64,000 bases of DNA from CAWDDA01 sp963813345 (GTDB lineage: Bacteria > Acidobacteriota > Blastocatellia > RBC074): contig CAWEYR010000007.1 of the NCBI GenBank assembly GCA_963813345.1, forward strand, positions 1 to 64,000, in the 5' to 3' direction. Positions 9,553-19,219 of the stretch are shown here, piece after piece. A model generated the notes under the pieces. The model was not told the DNA's origin, did no database searches, and saw only the letters and a program-made list of their open reading frames with translations. The first letter of the stretch is position 1; the number at the start of each line of letters is the position of its first letter. The position numbers and the translations under genes are program-made.

Positions 9553-10026
9553 TCAGTACAACTTCTCACCAGAGTCCAGGAACTGTTCGCGTGATTCAAG
9601 TTGGCCAGTCTGGCCCTTGAAGATGGTGTCGCGGAAAGCGGCTGAGAACGCGGCAATGTAACCGACCGGCTCCCATCCCTCATTCTTGACCACATGGCGG
9701 ACTCCCTGCGGGATGAGCGCGGTCTGACCGGGACGGAGCGTTAAGCACTCACCGTTTGCGTAGAGCTTGAGCTCGCCGGAGAGCATGTAAATGACCTCCT
9801 GACAGGTCATATGACGATGCTCAGGATTGGTTTGGCCCGGCTCGACATAGGCATAACCGATGCTTTGTTGGCTTCCCGGCGTGACGTTCATATCGCACAG
9901 CCACTTAATGGCACCCCACTCGTAATTGACCGGCTTGACCTGGTCGGCTGCTACGACGAGTATCTCTTCAGCCGGATTGACAGCTCCGACGGGTTTGGCA
10001 GTTGGCGTGGTATCTGTTGCTATCAC
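9553..10026 (-). CDS. cupin-domain protein
   Basis: A single cupin barrel. Motif 1 is EPGQTNPEHRHMTCQEVIYM, giving the metal-binding HxH...E set, followed by LSGELKLYANGE; motif 2 is PGQTALIPQGVRHVVKNEG with the fourth ligand His. Such small cupins bind a divalent metal and are sugar-phosphate isomerases, dioxygenases or ligand sensors; nothing here tells which. I chose GTG 10026 because AAGGAG lies about 9 bases upstream; ATG 10092 would add a charged N-terminal extension. The gene is alone, transcribed toward the redox pair. Confidence 0.8.
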   Translation of the reverse strand: MIATDTTPTAKPVGAVNPAEEILVVAADQVKPVNYEWGAIKWLCDMNVTPGSQQSIGYAYVEPGQTNPEHRHMTCQEVIYMLSGELKLYANGECLTLRPGQTALIPQGVRHVVKNEGWEPVGYIAAFSAAFRDTIFKGQTGQLESREQFLDSGEKLY

Positions 10027-10262
10027 AGTGATTTTCTCCTTTTCTGACTTGGAATCTCGATCGTGCTCGGGATTCCGTTTTTGAATTGTCATACCCGCGC
10101 GAATGCCATCGCTCGGTCCCCCGCCCATAAACTCAATGCCTCTAACAAACGTTGGCGCTCGCTCTTCACAACGAGAGAGCCTAATGCCAGGCAGGTTCGG
10201 GAGTCTTTAGCTGCTCTTGAATTTTCTCTGAAAGTTTCTTTAGAGTGCCAAGGAAGAAGACT

Positions 10263-10754
10263 ATGTTTTGCCCTCAATGCGGAAACGGCAACCAGGAGCC
10301 TGAAACATTCTGCCGTCAGTGCGGACGCTTCCTGCCTGATTTCGAGAAACTCAAAAGAAAAGAGATTCCGCCCGAGGAACACCTAAAGGCCAACAATGTT
10401 CTGATCTTGATGTCAGCTATCGTCAGCGCCACACTCGCGATCCTGCTTCACACGTTTTTTACTGGCAGAGAAGATACACCGATTTTGATCCGTATTACTG
10501 CAGGTTTATTGACAGCAATGTTCTTCTGGCAGGCGCAGACATTCTGGCGAAACATGCAGTTGAAGAAACAGCTTCCGAAAAGAAGAAAGAAAGATAAGGC
10601 GGAACCCGAAGCGCTTGACACAAATCCGCTTGTTGAATCGGTAAAGGCAAAAGGGTTACTAAACGAATCCGATGTTAGCGATGCTGTTCCACAGAGCGTT
10701 ATCGAAAACACGACCAAACATCTCGTCGAAAAGATGCGGCGAGATTCATCCTGA
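10263..10754 (+). CDS. zinc-ribbon membrane protein
   Basis: The N-terminus is a rubredoxin-type zinc ribbon with two CxxC knuckles (MFCPQCGNGNQEPETFCRQC). Two hydrophobic segments follow (VLILMSAIVSATLAILLHTF and LIRITAGLLTAMFFWQAQ). The last third is a charged cytoplasmic tail (KKQLPKRRKKDKAEPEAL). ATG 10263 is chosen because AGGAAG lies 6-8 bases upstream and the ribbon starts at once; an ATG at 10245 in frame is less likely. This architecture is frequent in Acidobacteriota and has no assigned function. Confidence 0.8.
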   Translation: MFCPQCGNGNQEPETFCRQCGRFLPDFEKLKRKEIPPEEHLKANNVLILMSAIVSATLAILLHTFFTGREDTPILIRITAGLLTAMFFWQAQTFWRNMQLKKQLPKRRKKDKAEPEALDTNPLVESVKAKGLLNESDVSDAVPQSVIENTTKHLVEKMRRDSS

Positions 10755-10783
10755 CCGGCATTTGACGAATCGAGAGGAATACA

Positions 10784-11023
10784 ATGCCTACTTCACCTCA
10801 TCATTGTCCGAAGTGTCAGAGCGGAATGGAACAGGGATTCGTGCTTGATCACACGACATGGCGCGATGATGGTCGGCCGACTGGGCAGCAGGCGCTCCCC
10901 AAAAGTCGTGGTTGTTTGGTACGCATCTGCCCGCTGAAGACGCTTATTCCCATAGGAACGTACCGCTGCACGTCTTGCGGCTACCTCGAGCAATATGCAA
11001 GAGAGGAGTTTGCCGCACAGTAG
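10784..11023 (+). CDS. small zinc-ribbon protein (DUF6487-like) with internal compensated frameshift
   Basis: The ends match a small two-knuckle zinc-ribbon family: HCPKCQSGMEQGFVLDHTTW at the start and GTYRCTSCGYLEQYAREEF at the end. The middle (about residues 35-56) is unlike the family. Read in the +1 frame the same bases give AAGAPQKSWLFGTHLPAEDA, which does fit. So one indel near 10880 and a compensating one near 10950 probably corrupt the deduced centre. RBS GAGAGGAA lies just upstream of the ATG. Function unknown; DUF number from memory. Confidence 0.65.
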   Translation: MPTSPHHCPKCQSGMEQGFVLDHTTWRDDGRPTGQQALPKSRGCLVRICPLKTLIPIGTYRCTSCGYLEQYAREEFAAQ

Positions 11024-11051
11024 TGGCATCGCCACAGTCGATGAGGAGGAC

Positions 11052-12603
11052 ATGGACAACGTCACGCATGACCGCCGCGATTTCCTCAAGATTGCAGGAG
11101 CAAGTGCCGGGTTGGGTACTCTAATGAATTGCGGACGCAAGGAAGAGGAACCCTCGGAGAGCTGCAGTCGCCCGGCCATCGAACATGTCCGACCTTTGTT
11201 TCATGAAGGCAACGGAACTGGCGGCGCTGATTCGCTCGCGCAAAGTGTCGGCCCGCGAGGTGATGGCCGCTCATCTCGAGCGCATCAATCGACTCAATCC
11301 AAAGGTCAACGCGATCGTCGCGAAACTCGACGACGAGAAGTGCCTTGCGCTAGCCGATGTAGCCGACCAGCGCGCAGCGAGAGGCGAGACACTGCCACCG
11401 CTGCACGGACTCCCGATCGCATTCAAAGATCTTCAACCCGCCCTGGGCTTTCCGTTCACCCGTGGTTCCCTGATCTTCAAGGACACCATGCCGGAAGCGG
11501 ACTCGGTCCTCGTCGAGCGCCTGAGGAATGCCGGCGCGATTGCAATCGGCAAGACGAACATGCCCGAGTTTGGGATGGGGTCTCATACCTATAACAAAGT
11601 GTATGGAACGACATTCAACCCCTACGATTTGACGAAGAGTGCCGGCGGGTCGAGCGGTGGGGCCGGGGCGGCGCTCGCAACCGGCATGTTGCCGATCGCT
11701 GACGGCTCTGACCTCGGAGGTTCGCTCAGGAATCCCGGGAATTTCAACAACATCATCGGAATGCGCCCATCGGTCGGTCTGGTCCCCTCGGCGCCGACTC
11801 CATTCCCTTTGCTCGGCTTTGCGGTCAATGGTCCGATGGCCCGCAATGCGGCAGACACTGCCCTTCTTCTGAGCGTAATGGCCGGCGCCGATCCACGCGA
11901 CCCGGGTTGCTATCCGTCCGATCCGGCCGTCTTTCGCGGGACCCTGAGCCGCAGTTTTCGTGGAACGAGGGTCGCCTGGTGTCCTGATCTCGGCGGACTC
12001 CCTCTAGATCCGCGTGTGCGGACGGTACTCGATGCACAGCGCAAGACATTCGAGGAGCTGGGATGTGTTGTCGAGCCTGCCTGTCCGGATCTGAGAGACG
12101 CGGACTCGATCTTCCTCACGATTCGCAGCTTTCGAACTGCTGCCGTGCTCGGGCCACTGCTGCAAAAGTACCGTGATCAACTCAAGCCTGAAGTCATATG
12201 GGAAGTGGAGTCAGGACTAAAACTGAAAGGCGCGGACGTCGCGCAGGCGATGATTAAGCACGGCGAGTTACTCGATCGCATTCGCCGCTTTGAAGAAAAG
12301 TACGAGTTCATCCTGTGTGCCGTGAATCAGGTGCCACCCTTCGACGCAACGCTCGACTGGCCGAAGTCGATCGACGGCGTGACGATGGACAACTACGTCG
12401 CCTGGATGAAATCCGCGTATTGGATTACGGTGACCTTCCGGCCATCAATCTCAGTCCCTGCAGGTTTCACACCTGAAGGGCTGCCCGTCGGTATTCAGAT
12501 TGTAGGTCGCTACAGAAACGACTTCTCTGTCCTTCAACTTGCTCACGCGTTCGAGGAAGCCACGCGGTTTGGAATGAAGCGACCATCGATCGCGGCGAGC
12601 TAA
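11052..12603 (+). CDS. Tat-exported amidase (amidase signature family), frameshifted near the N-terminus
   Basis: The gene starts at ATG 11052 (GAGGAG upstream) with a twin-arginine leader (DRRDFLKIAGASAGLG). The frame changes between about 11150 and 11190. The main body (from about KATELAALIRSRKVSAREV) is an amidase-signature enzyme with the Ser-cisSer-Lys triad: Lys in PIAFKDL, the Gly/Ser-rich SAGGSSGGAGAALATG, and the nucleophile in GSDLGGSLRNPG. It is about 510 residues, the normal length. Such enzymes hydrolyse amide bonds; the substrate cannot be told. The leader places it outside the cytoplasmic membrane. Confidence 0.85.
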
Positions 12604-12621
12604 GCAGCGCCCTGAGCCCAA

Positions 12622-12711
12622 TTTGGAGTGCGGCGGCTTGGCGCCGCTTTAGTCTCCCGCTGAGTGATTCGATCGGGACACTAAAGCGGCGCCAAGCCGC
12701 CGCACTCCAAA
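12622..12711. repeat. palindromic element E1, in the 307-bp gap before the cox operon
   Basis: Arms of about 32 bp: TTTGGAGTGCGGCGGCTTGG on the left, mirrored by CCAAGCCGCCGCACTCCAAA on the right, with a loop of about 25 bases. It recurs at 47.0 kb (E2), and its arm ends also bound the cluster at 23.2-23.5 kb. In the rest of the gap (12712-12910) I see a short GCTGCTTCGCAGC hairpin and then plain leader sequence that must contain the cox promoter. I cannot point to a convincing -35/-10 pair. Confidence 0.85.
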
Positions 12712-12910
12712 AGTTGCGCTGCTTCGCAGCGCCCTTCCGCTTTTTCACGCCTCATTCCTTCGACTTTTTTCTGCGTATGGATTACAAAGTTAATGGCGCG
12801 CGGAACCCCAACTCCAGAATCTTCGTTTTTCCAATCATCCGCACGTCTCGCCAATTTACAGAGCGCGGCCAGTAATACCACGCCGCTCAGCGTCAGAAAG
12901 TTGAGGACCT

Positions 12911-13788
12911 ATGATTCCTCGAAGCTTTGAGTACTCTGCGCCCGCACACTGACGAAGCCGTCTCGCTCCTTCAGAAGACAGGCTCGGAGGCCAAGATTCT
13001 CTCGGGCGGGCAAAGTCTGATACCGATGATGAAGCTGAGGCTTGCGTCGCCGCCTTCACATCGTCGACATCAATCGCATACCCGGTCTCGATTACATATC
13101 TGAAGTTGACGGCTCATTCGGATTGGCGCGTTGGCCAGGGAGAGCGACCTCGAGTCCTCGGACTGGTCAAATCGAGTTTTCCGAATACTCGTGGACACGA
13201 CACAGGTGATTGCCGACCCGCTGGTGCGAAACCAGGCCACCGTCTGCGGCAATCTGGCTCACGGCGATCCTGCGAACGATCACCCGGCCACGATGCTGGC
13301 GCTTGGAGCGTCGCTCATTGCCGTCTGGCCCACGCGGCGAGCGAGAGATACCTGTCGAGAGCTTCTTCACCGGCTTGTTCACAACCGCACTTCAACCGGA
13401 CGAGATACTCAAGGAGATAAGAGTTCCGATTCCGCCACCCTCGAGCGGAGGCGCATATCTGAAACTCGAGACGAAAAGTCGGCGACTACGCGACGGCGGG
13501 CGTCGCAGTTCAGATCACACTGGAGGTTCGATGGCGTCTGCCAGTCGAGCGGGAATCGGTCTGACAAATGTCGGTTTCATGCTCCTTGAAGGCGAAGAAG
13601 ACCGAAGCTTTCCTGACCGGCAAGACGCTCGACGACGTCCACAATCAAACAGGCAGCTGAGCTTGCGGCCGGAGAGTCTCAACCTATTGACGACATCCGG
13701 GGATCGGCCGATTACAAGCGCGACTTGTTCGCGTGCTCACAGCGCGGGCGCTCAACCGCGCATTCGAGCGTGCAAAGGGAGGAGCTAG
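12911..13788 (+). CDS. coxM: CO dehydrogenase medium (FAD) subunit CoxM, frameshifted
   Basis: The medium subunit binds FAD and passes electrons between the [2Fe-2S] subunit and quinone. From ATG 12911 (GAGGA upstream) the recognisable pieces are MIPRSFEYSAPA, then KILSGGQSLIPMMKLRLASP (first FAD loop), LHIVDINRIPGLDYISEV, TVCGNLAHGDPANDHPATML (second FAD loop), FFTGLFTTALQPDEILKEI and a C-terminal GSADYKRDLFRVLTARALNR. They lie in order but in changing frames (breaks near 12948, 13050, 13125, 13325, 13470 and 13530-13590). Length is close to the normal 280-290 residues. The breaks are probably sequence errors because every conserved block is present. The exact stop is uncertain; the TAG at 13786-13788 lies 3 bases before coxS. 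Confidence 0.8.
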
Positions 13789-13791
13789 GCG

Positions 13792-14260
13792 ATGGCAAAA
13801 ATCGGCATCAAAGTAAAGGTAATGGAGTTGAGCATACCGCTGAAGTCGAGCCCAGATTGCTGCTGGTCCATTTCATTCGCGAAAACCTCCGGCTCACCGG
13901 CACACATATCGGCTGCGATACGAGCCACTGCGGTGCCTGCACTGTCGTCTTGGATGGCGGCGCAGTAAGTCATGCACCGTATTCGCAGTTCAGGCCGACG
14001 GGCGCGAGATACTGACAGTCGAAGGTCTGGAACAGGATGGCAAGCTCCATCCGTTGCAGGAGGGATTCTTTCAGGAACACGGATTGCAGTGCGGATACTG
14101 CACTCCCGGCATGCTGATGACCGGATATGCGTTCCTCAAGAGCAACTCCAATCCGACCGAGGACGAGATTCGCCACGCCATTTCCGGCAACCTGTGCCGA
14201 TGCACTGGCTACGTCAACATCGTCAAGGCATATCAATACGCGGCTGCAGAAGCTGCGTGA
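13792..14260 (+). CDS. coxS: CO dehydrogenase small (2x[2Fe-2S]) subunit CoxS, frameshifted
   Basis: The iron-sulfur subunit carries two [2Fe-2S] clusters. From ATG 13792 (GGGAGGAG upstream), the plant-type cluster Cys set CDTSHCGACTVV and the C-terminal cluster set CGYCTPGM...CRCTGY are both visible, in the usual spacing. Frames change near 13820 (VKVMEL versus VKGNGVEHTAEVEP) and near 13970. Total length of about 156 residues is normal. It is followed 12 bases later by coxL with an AGGAGGAG ribosome binding site. Confidence 0.85.
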
Positions 14261-14272
14261 AGGAGGAGCATA

Positions 14273-16644
14273 ATGATGACGCCAAAAACATCAGCGGAAA
14301 TCGGTGGCATGGGCCATTCGGTCAAGCGAAAAGAAGACCCGCGCTTCCTTCGCGGCAAGGGAACCTACGTCGATGACTAGTGTTCCCGGACATGCTCTAC
14401 CTGGACATCGTCCGCAGCCCATATGCTCACGCAACAATCAAGAGCATCGACACCTCAAAAGCGCTGGCGATTCCCGGCGTGCTTGCGGTCATCACCGGCA
14501 AAGACCTTGCCCAGTACAACCTCCACTGGATGCCGACACTGATGTCGGACACGCAGATGGTGCTGCCGGTTGAAAAAGTGATGTACCAGGCCCAGGAAGT
14601 TGCGGCGGTTCTGGCGACTGATCGATACATTGCCGCCGATGGAGTCGACGCAGTCGAAGTCGACTACGATCCACTGCCTGTCGTCGTCGATCCAAAGAAA
14701 GCTTTGCTCCCCGATGCGCCCGTTCTGCGAACCGACAAACCGGACAAAAAAGACAACCACATCTGGCATTGGGAATGGGGCGACCGCGACGGCGACCGAC
14801 CAGACGTTCCGCGAAGCCGAGGTCACGGTCAAAGAAGATATCTACATCCCGCGAATTCATGTCTGCTCGATCGAGACCTGCGGCTGCGTCGCCTCTTTCG
14901 ACAAGGTCAACGGAAAGCTGACCGTCTGGATGACCACGCAGGCGCCGCACGCAATTCGCACTGTGTTTGCGCTCGTCGCCGGACACGTCGGTCTTGCCGA
15001 GCACAAGATTCAGATCATCTCTCCCGACATCGGCGGCGGATTCGGCGGCAAGGTTCCGGTCTATCCCGGTTACGTGATTGCGGTCGCTGCATCGGTGCTC
15101 ACCGGCAAGCCGGTCAAGTGGATCGAAGACCGGATGGAGAACATTCAGGCCGATTCGTTTGCGCGCGATTATCACATCACCGCGGAGCTGGCCGGCAAGA
15201 AAGACGGAACGTTGACGGCGCTCCGAATCAAGACTATCGCCGATCATGGTTACACCGATGCGGCGGCGAACCCATCGAAGTTTCCTGCCGGCCTCTTTCA
15301 TATCTGCACCGGTTCATACGATCTCAAAGCCGCGCACGTTGAAGTGGATGGCGTTTACACCAACAAGCCTCCGGGAGGCATCGCATATCGCTGCTCGTTC
15401 CGCGTGACCGAAGCCGTGCACGCCATCGAGCGCATGGCCGACCTGATGGCCCACGAGATCGGGATGGACCCGGCAGAGTTCCGAATGAAGAATTTCATCA
15501 AGCCCGAACAGTTTCCTTACAAGTCCGCGCTCGGGTGGGAGTACGACAGCGGCAACTATGCGCGGCGCGCTGCAAAGGCGATGGAGAGGATCGGATACGC
15601 GGAACTCAAAAAAGAACAGGCCGAAAAACGCAGCGCGCGGCGAGTTGATGGGAATCGGCATCACCAGCTTCACCGAGATCGTCGGAGCAGGCCCATCGAA
15701 GCATTTCGACATCCTCGGATTGAAGATGTTCGACAGCGCCGAGATTCGCATCCATCCGACCGGCAAAGCGATCGCGCGATTCGGCACAAAATCGCAGGGC
15801 CAGGGACACGAAACGACTTACGCGCAGATCATCGCCGAAGAACTCGGCATTCCGGTCGATGACATAGCGGTTGAAGAAGGCGACACGGATACCGCGCCTT
15901 ACGGGCTTGGCACCTATGCGAGCCGGAGCACGCCGGTGGCAGGCGCGGCGGGAGCCATCGCAGCCCGCAAGATCAGAGACAAGGCGAAGAAGATTGCGGC
16001 TTATCTGCTCGAAGCTCACGAAGACGACCTCGAGTGGGAGCCGGGCAAGTTCTTCGTCAAAGGCTCGCCCGATCGCGCAAAGACGATTCAGGAGATCTCG
16101 CTCGCCGCTTACACCAATCATCCCTCAGGGAATGGAAGCCGGGCCTCGAAGCGGTCTCTTATTACGATCCTCCGAATCTCACTTATCCGTTTGGCAGCTA
16201 CATCTGCGTCGTCGATATCGACAAGGGAACCGGAGAAGTAAAGGTGCGCCGATTCGTGGCCGTCGACGATTGCGGGAACATCATCAATCCGATGATCGTC
16301 GAAGGACAGATTCATGGCGGATTGACCATGGGCTGGCGCCGGCGTTGTATGAAGAGATTCAGTACGACGAAAGCGGCAACATCCTTCAAGGCAGCTTCAT
16401 GAACTACCTGGTGCCGACGGCGGTGGAAACGCCGAAATGGGAAACGGATAAGACCTGCACGCCTTCGCCTCATCATCCGCTGGGGGCGAAAGGCGTTGGA
16501 GAGTCCGCGACCGTCGGAGCGCCTGCGGCCATCGTCAATGCGGTAGTGGATGCGCTGTGGCATCTCGGAGTGCGACACATCGACATTCCGATCACTCCGC
16601 CAAAAGTGTGGAAGCTTTTGAGGGAGAAGGGAGTGATGGATTGA
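14273..16644 (+). CDS. coxL: CO dehydrogenase large (Mo-Cu) subunit CoxL, form I signature, frameshifted
   Basis: The catalytic molybdopterin subunit, about 790 residues. The active-site loop reads AYRCSFR (codons near 15385-15405), the AYxCSFR motif that separates form I (true aerobic CO dehydrogenase) from form II (AYRGAGR) proteins. Other blocks are SVKRKEDPRFLRGKGTYVDD at the N-terminus, ISPDIGGGFGGKVPVYPGY and FGTKSQGQGHETTYAQII (cofactor contacts), and HHPLGAKGVGESATVGAPAA near the end. Frame changes occur near 14380, 14790, 15640, 16125 and 16345; the first looks like a lost C in GATGAC(C)TAGTG, which creates a false TAG. ATG 14273 follows AGGAGGAG; ATG 14276 is equally possible. It lies in the usual M-S-L order. 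Confidence 0.88.
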
Positions 16645-17526
16645 GCGAAAGGCATGTAGTACCGCCTTCAGGCGGAATCTTCACATCATCGATTCCAGGA
16701 TTCCGCCTGAAGGCGGTACGACATGCGGGTGAGGAACCTTTCGTCATCGCAACCGTCGTAGCCTACAAAAGCCCTCAGTCTGCCAAGCCCGGCTCGAAGG
16801 CTATAATCAAGGCTGATGGCTCGATGAGCGGGTGGATCGGGGGCGGATGCGTTCAACCAATCGTCATTCGCGAAGCGAAGAAGGCGCTCGCAACAGGCAA
16901 ACCGAAGCTCATTTGCATCAGCCCCGAATCTTCACACGGTGACTGGAAAGGAGTCGAAGTTTATCAGATGACTTGCCAGGGTGGGGGCTCACTTGAGATC
17001 TATCTCGAGCCTGTACTTCCCAAGACCCGACCTTCTCATCGTAGGCAATTCCCCGTCGCGCAGATTCTCACCGGACTGGGAAAGCTCCTTGAGTTCAATG
17101 TCTGTATAGCTGACCCTGAAGCCACGCAGGCAGTTTCCCGGAAGCCGACGTCGTATTGACTGACCTTTCCGCTGCGAGAGAGTCGCATAGATTCGAACAG
17201 CTATCGTCGTGATAGCGACATGGGAACCGGTGACGAAGAGGGGCTCGAAGCAGTCATCGGAACCAGACCCACGATACTTCGGATTGGTCGCAAGCAAGGA
17301 GAAAGCGAAGTCGCTCTTCCAATATTTCCGCGACAAAGGAACGCCCGCAGAGGATATCGAGGTCATCAAGTCTCCCGCCGGACTTGAACTGGGCAGTGAA
17401 ACGCTACCCGAAATCGCACTCAGCGTGATGGCCGAAATCACCCGGTTGCGCAGGGGAGCCTCGGAGAAGGCCGGCCGTCAAACGCTCAAAGGGCACGAGT
17501 CTGCCAATCGTGCAGAAACCGTTTGA
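16641..17526 (+). CDS. XdhC/CoxI-family maturation protein, frameshifted, N-terminus overlaps element B1
   Basis: XdhC-family proteins insert the sulfurated molybdenum cofactor into hydroxylases such as CODH. Recognisable pieces are GEEPFVIATVVAYKSPQSAK, KADGSMSGWIGGGCVQPIVI (family N-domain), a Rossmann segment PDLLIVGNSP with TGLGKLLEFNVCIADPEA, and DPRYFGLVASKEKAKSLF with ETLPEIALSVMAEI. Frames change near 17020-17050, 17140 and 17200-17260. The normal first 15-20 residues are absent; upstream the frame runs through the B1 hairpin to a TTG at 16641 that overlaps the coxL stop. The true start is unclear. Confidence 0.7.
16652..16726. repeat. palindromic element B1 between coxL and the xdhC-like gene
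   Basis: Arms GCATGTAGTACCGCCTTCAGG and its mirror ending GGCGGTACGACATGC, loop about 17 bases (family B; see also 21.9, 40.9, 51.3 and 55.1 kb). It starts 8 bases after the coxL stop and covers the expected N-terminal codons of the following XdhC-like gene. Confidence 0.88.
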
Positions 17527-17704
17527 TCCTTCCACTGAAATCATCGACCCCGTGTGCGGAATGACAGTCGTCAAAGCGAACGCGAAATACACAACGGTCT
17601 TCGAGGAAAAGACGTTTATTTCTGCTGCCCTGGATGCAAGGCGGCGTTCGAGCGGAATACCCCGACCCCTAACTGGAAACGAAACCGGCGCAGGTGGTTT
17701 ATGA
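17510..17704 (+). CDS. YHS-domain segment, probably the C-terminus of the XdhC-like protein
   Basis: The coding bases give IIDPVCGMTVVKANAKYTTV in one frame and GKDVYFCCPGCKAAFERN in another (frame change near 17610), together a YHS domain with its CxxC-type metal-binding residues. A third frame then continues with NPDPYLE, the usual end of the domain. In the frame of the first block the sequence runs upstream into the end of the XdhC-like gene (GTSLPIVQKPFDP), so the YHS domain was probably fused to it. YHS domains occur in metal-handling proteins. Possible roles in Cu or Mo supply to CODH are inference. Confidence 0.6.
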   Translation: MQKPFDPSTEIIDPVCGMTVVKANAKYTTVFEEKTFISAALDARRRSSGIPRPLTGNETGAGGL

Positions 17705-18317
17705 TTCGTCGCAAGTATACAGTTCTCCGGATTGGTTCTTGGAGCGGGTGCTTCAAGCAGTTTCGGAGAGCCCAAACAGCTCATGCCTTTCGGTGGTGGC
17801 ACGCTGCTCGGCTGGGTCATCGATCAGGCCGAGCGAGCCACGGGCGCTTGATGAAGTGATCGTCGTATTGGGCCGGGCGGCTGATGAGATCCGCGAGAAG
17901 GTCGTCTTCGGTGATGCGAAGGTGGTCGAAAACCCTGTCTTCAGCGAAGGCTGCGCCTCTTCCTACCGTGCCGGCATCAGTGCACTGGCTCCGCAATCCG
18001 ACGCGATACTGATCCTTCTCGGCGACCAGCCTGGAGTCGATCCCGAAACGATAGATCGAGTAGCTGAAGCGTGGCGCAATGGCGAGGGCGAATGCACGAT
18101 CGCGCTCGCTTCTTATCAGGGCCGTAAGGGTCATCCGATGTCGTTTGCGAAGCCGTTGTTTGACGAGCTTGCAGCACTGCACGGCGACAAGGCGGCATGG
18201 AAGCTCGTTGATGCAAACCCTGACCGGGTCCAGCTGGTAGCGTTCGACCGTCCGTTCCCCGAAGATATCAACACACTCGAAGATTTTCACCGCGCCGCCG
18301 TCGAGCACTCGAGGAAT
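17701..18317 (+). CDS. MocA/MobA-like nucleotidyltransferase, frameshifted
   Basis: The N-terminal nucleotide-binding loop reads SGLVLGAGASSSFGEPKQL, followed by MPFGGGTLLGWVIDQAERAT; after a frame change near 17840 come DEVIVVLGRAADEIREKVVF, VENPVFSEGCASSYRAGISA and the active-site block ILILLGDQPGVDPETIDRV. This is the molybdenum-cofactor cytidylyltransferase fold, so it probably modifies molybdopterin to the dinucleotide form that CODH needs. It ends about DINTLEDFHRAAVEHS and then runs in frame, without a visible stop, into the CoxD sequence. I take that as an artefact of an indel near 18310. ATG 17701 is a weak start. Confidence 0.7.
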
Positions 18318-19219
18318 GTGAGAGAAGAGGTACTAGAGATTCAGGAGTTGCTTCGCGCGCAGGCGTACGTCACTGATGCAGCCGTTGCAACATCGCTCTA
18401 TCTCGCAATGGCACTCGGAAAGCCGCTCCTGGTCGAAGGACCCGCAGGCGTTGGAAAAACCGAGATCGCCAAGGTGCTCGCAAGCTCGCTCGGGACGACC
18501 CTTGTGCGTCTTCAATGTTATGAGGGTCTTGACGCCAGCACGGCACTTTATGAGTGGAATTACTCAAAGCAGCTGCTTCACATCAAGCTCCAGGAAACAA
18601 AGGCGACTGGGGCGACTGCAGCGACATCGGCGGAGCAGGAAACAGCGATCTTCAGCGAACCCTTCCTGCTAAAGCGGCCTCTGCTTGAAGCCATCACTCA
18701 CCAGACCCGTTCGCCTGTTCTTCTAATTGATGAGGTCGATCGAAGCGACGAGGAATTCGAGGCATTCCTGCTTGAAGTGCTTTCTGAGTTCCAGGTGACT
18801 ATTCCCGAAATCGGCCCGATCAAGGCAGCTCACCGCCCGCACGTCGTCTTGACCTCGAACAGGTCGCGAGACCTTTCCGATGCCCTCAGACGAAGATGCC
18901 TTTATCTGTGGATCGACTATCCATCTTTTGAAAAAGAGCTCGAGATCGTGAGGGCACAAAGTACCGGCAATCAGCGAAACGCTTTCAGCAGAACTGACAC
19001 GGATCATCCAGGAAATCAGAAAGCTGAATCTGGTCAAAGTGCCCGGAGTCGCCGAGACGATCGACTGGGCGACGGCGCTGGTTGCATTCAACGCGACGCA
19101 AGTCGAGCGGGAAGTGATCGCTGAGACTCGGCTGTTTTCTAAAGGACGAGTCTGATCTGCGAAAGTTTGAGGTTGAGCTTGCCGCCGGACGGTTTCGAAG
19201 AAATCCTCAATCCAATCTC
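18318..19219 (+). CDS. coxD: CoxD, MoxR-type AAA+ ATPase, frameshifted
   Basis: CoxD is the AAA+ ATPase needed to build the Cu-S-Mo active site of CO dehydrogenase. Walker A is VEGPAGVGKTEIAKVLA, Walker B SPVLLIDEVDRSDEEFEAF, and sensor sequence VVLTSNRSRDLSDALRRRC. The frame changes near 18955, after which VPGVAETIDWATALVAFNAT and a C-terminal DESDLRKFEVE appear. I start at GTG 18318, which has GAGG 4 bases upstream. The end is unclear because of the frame changes but must lie near the ATG of coxE at 19220. Confidence 0.85.
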
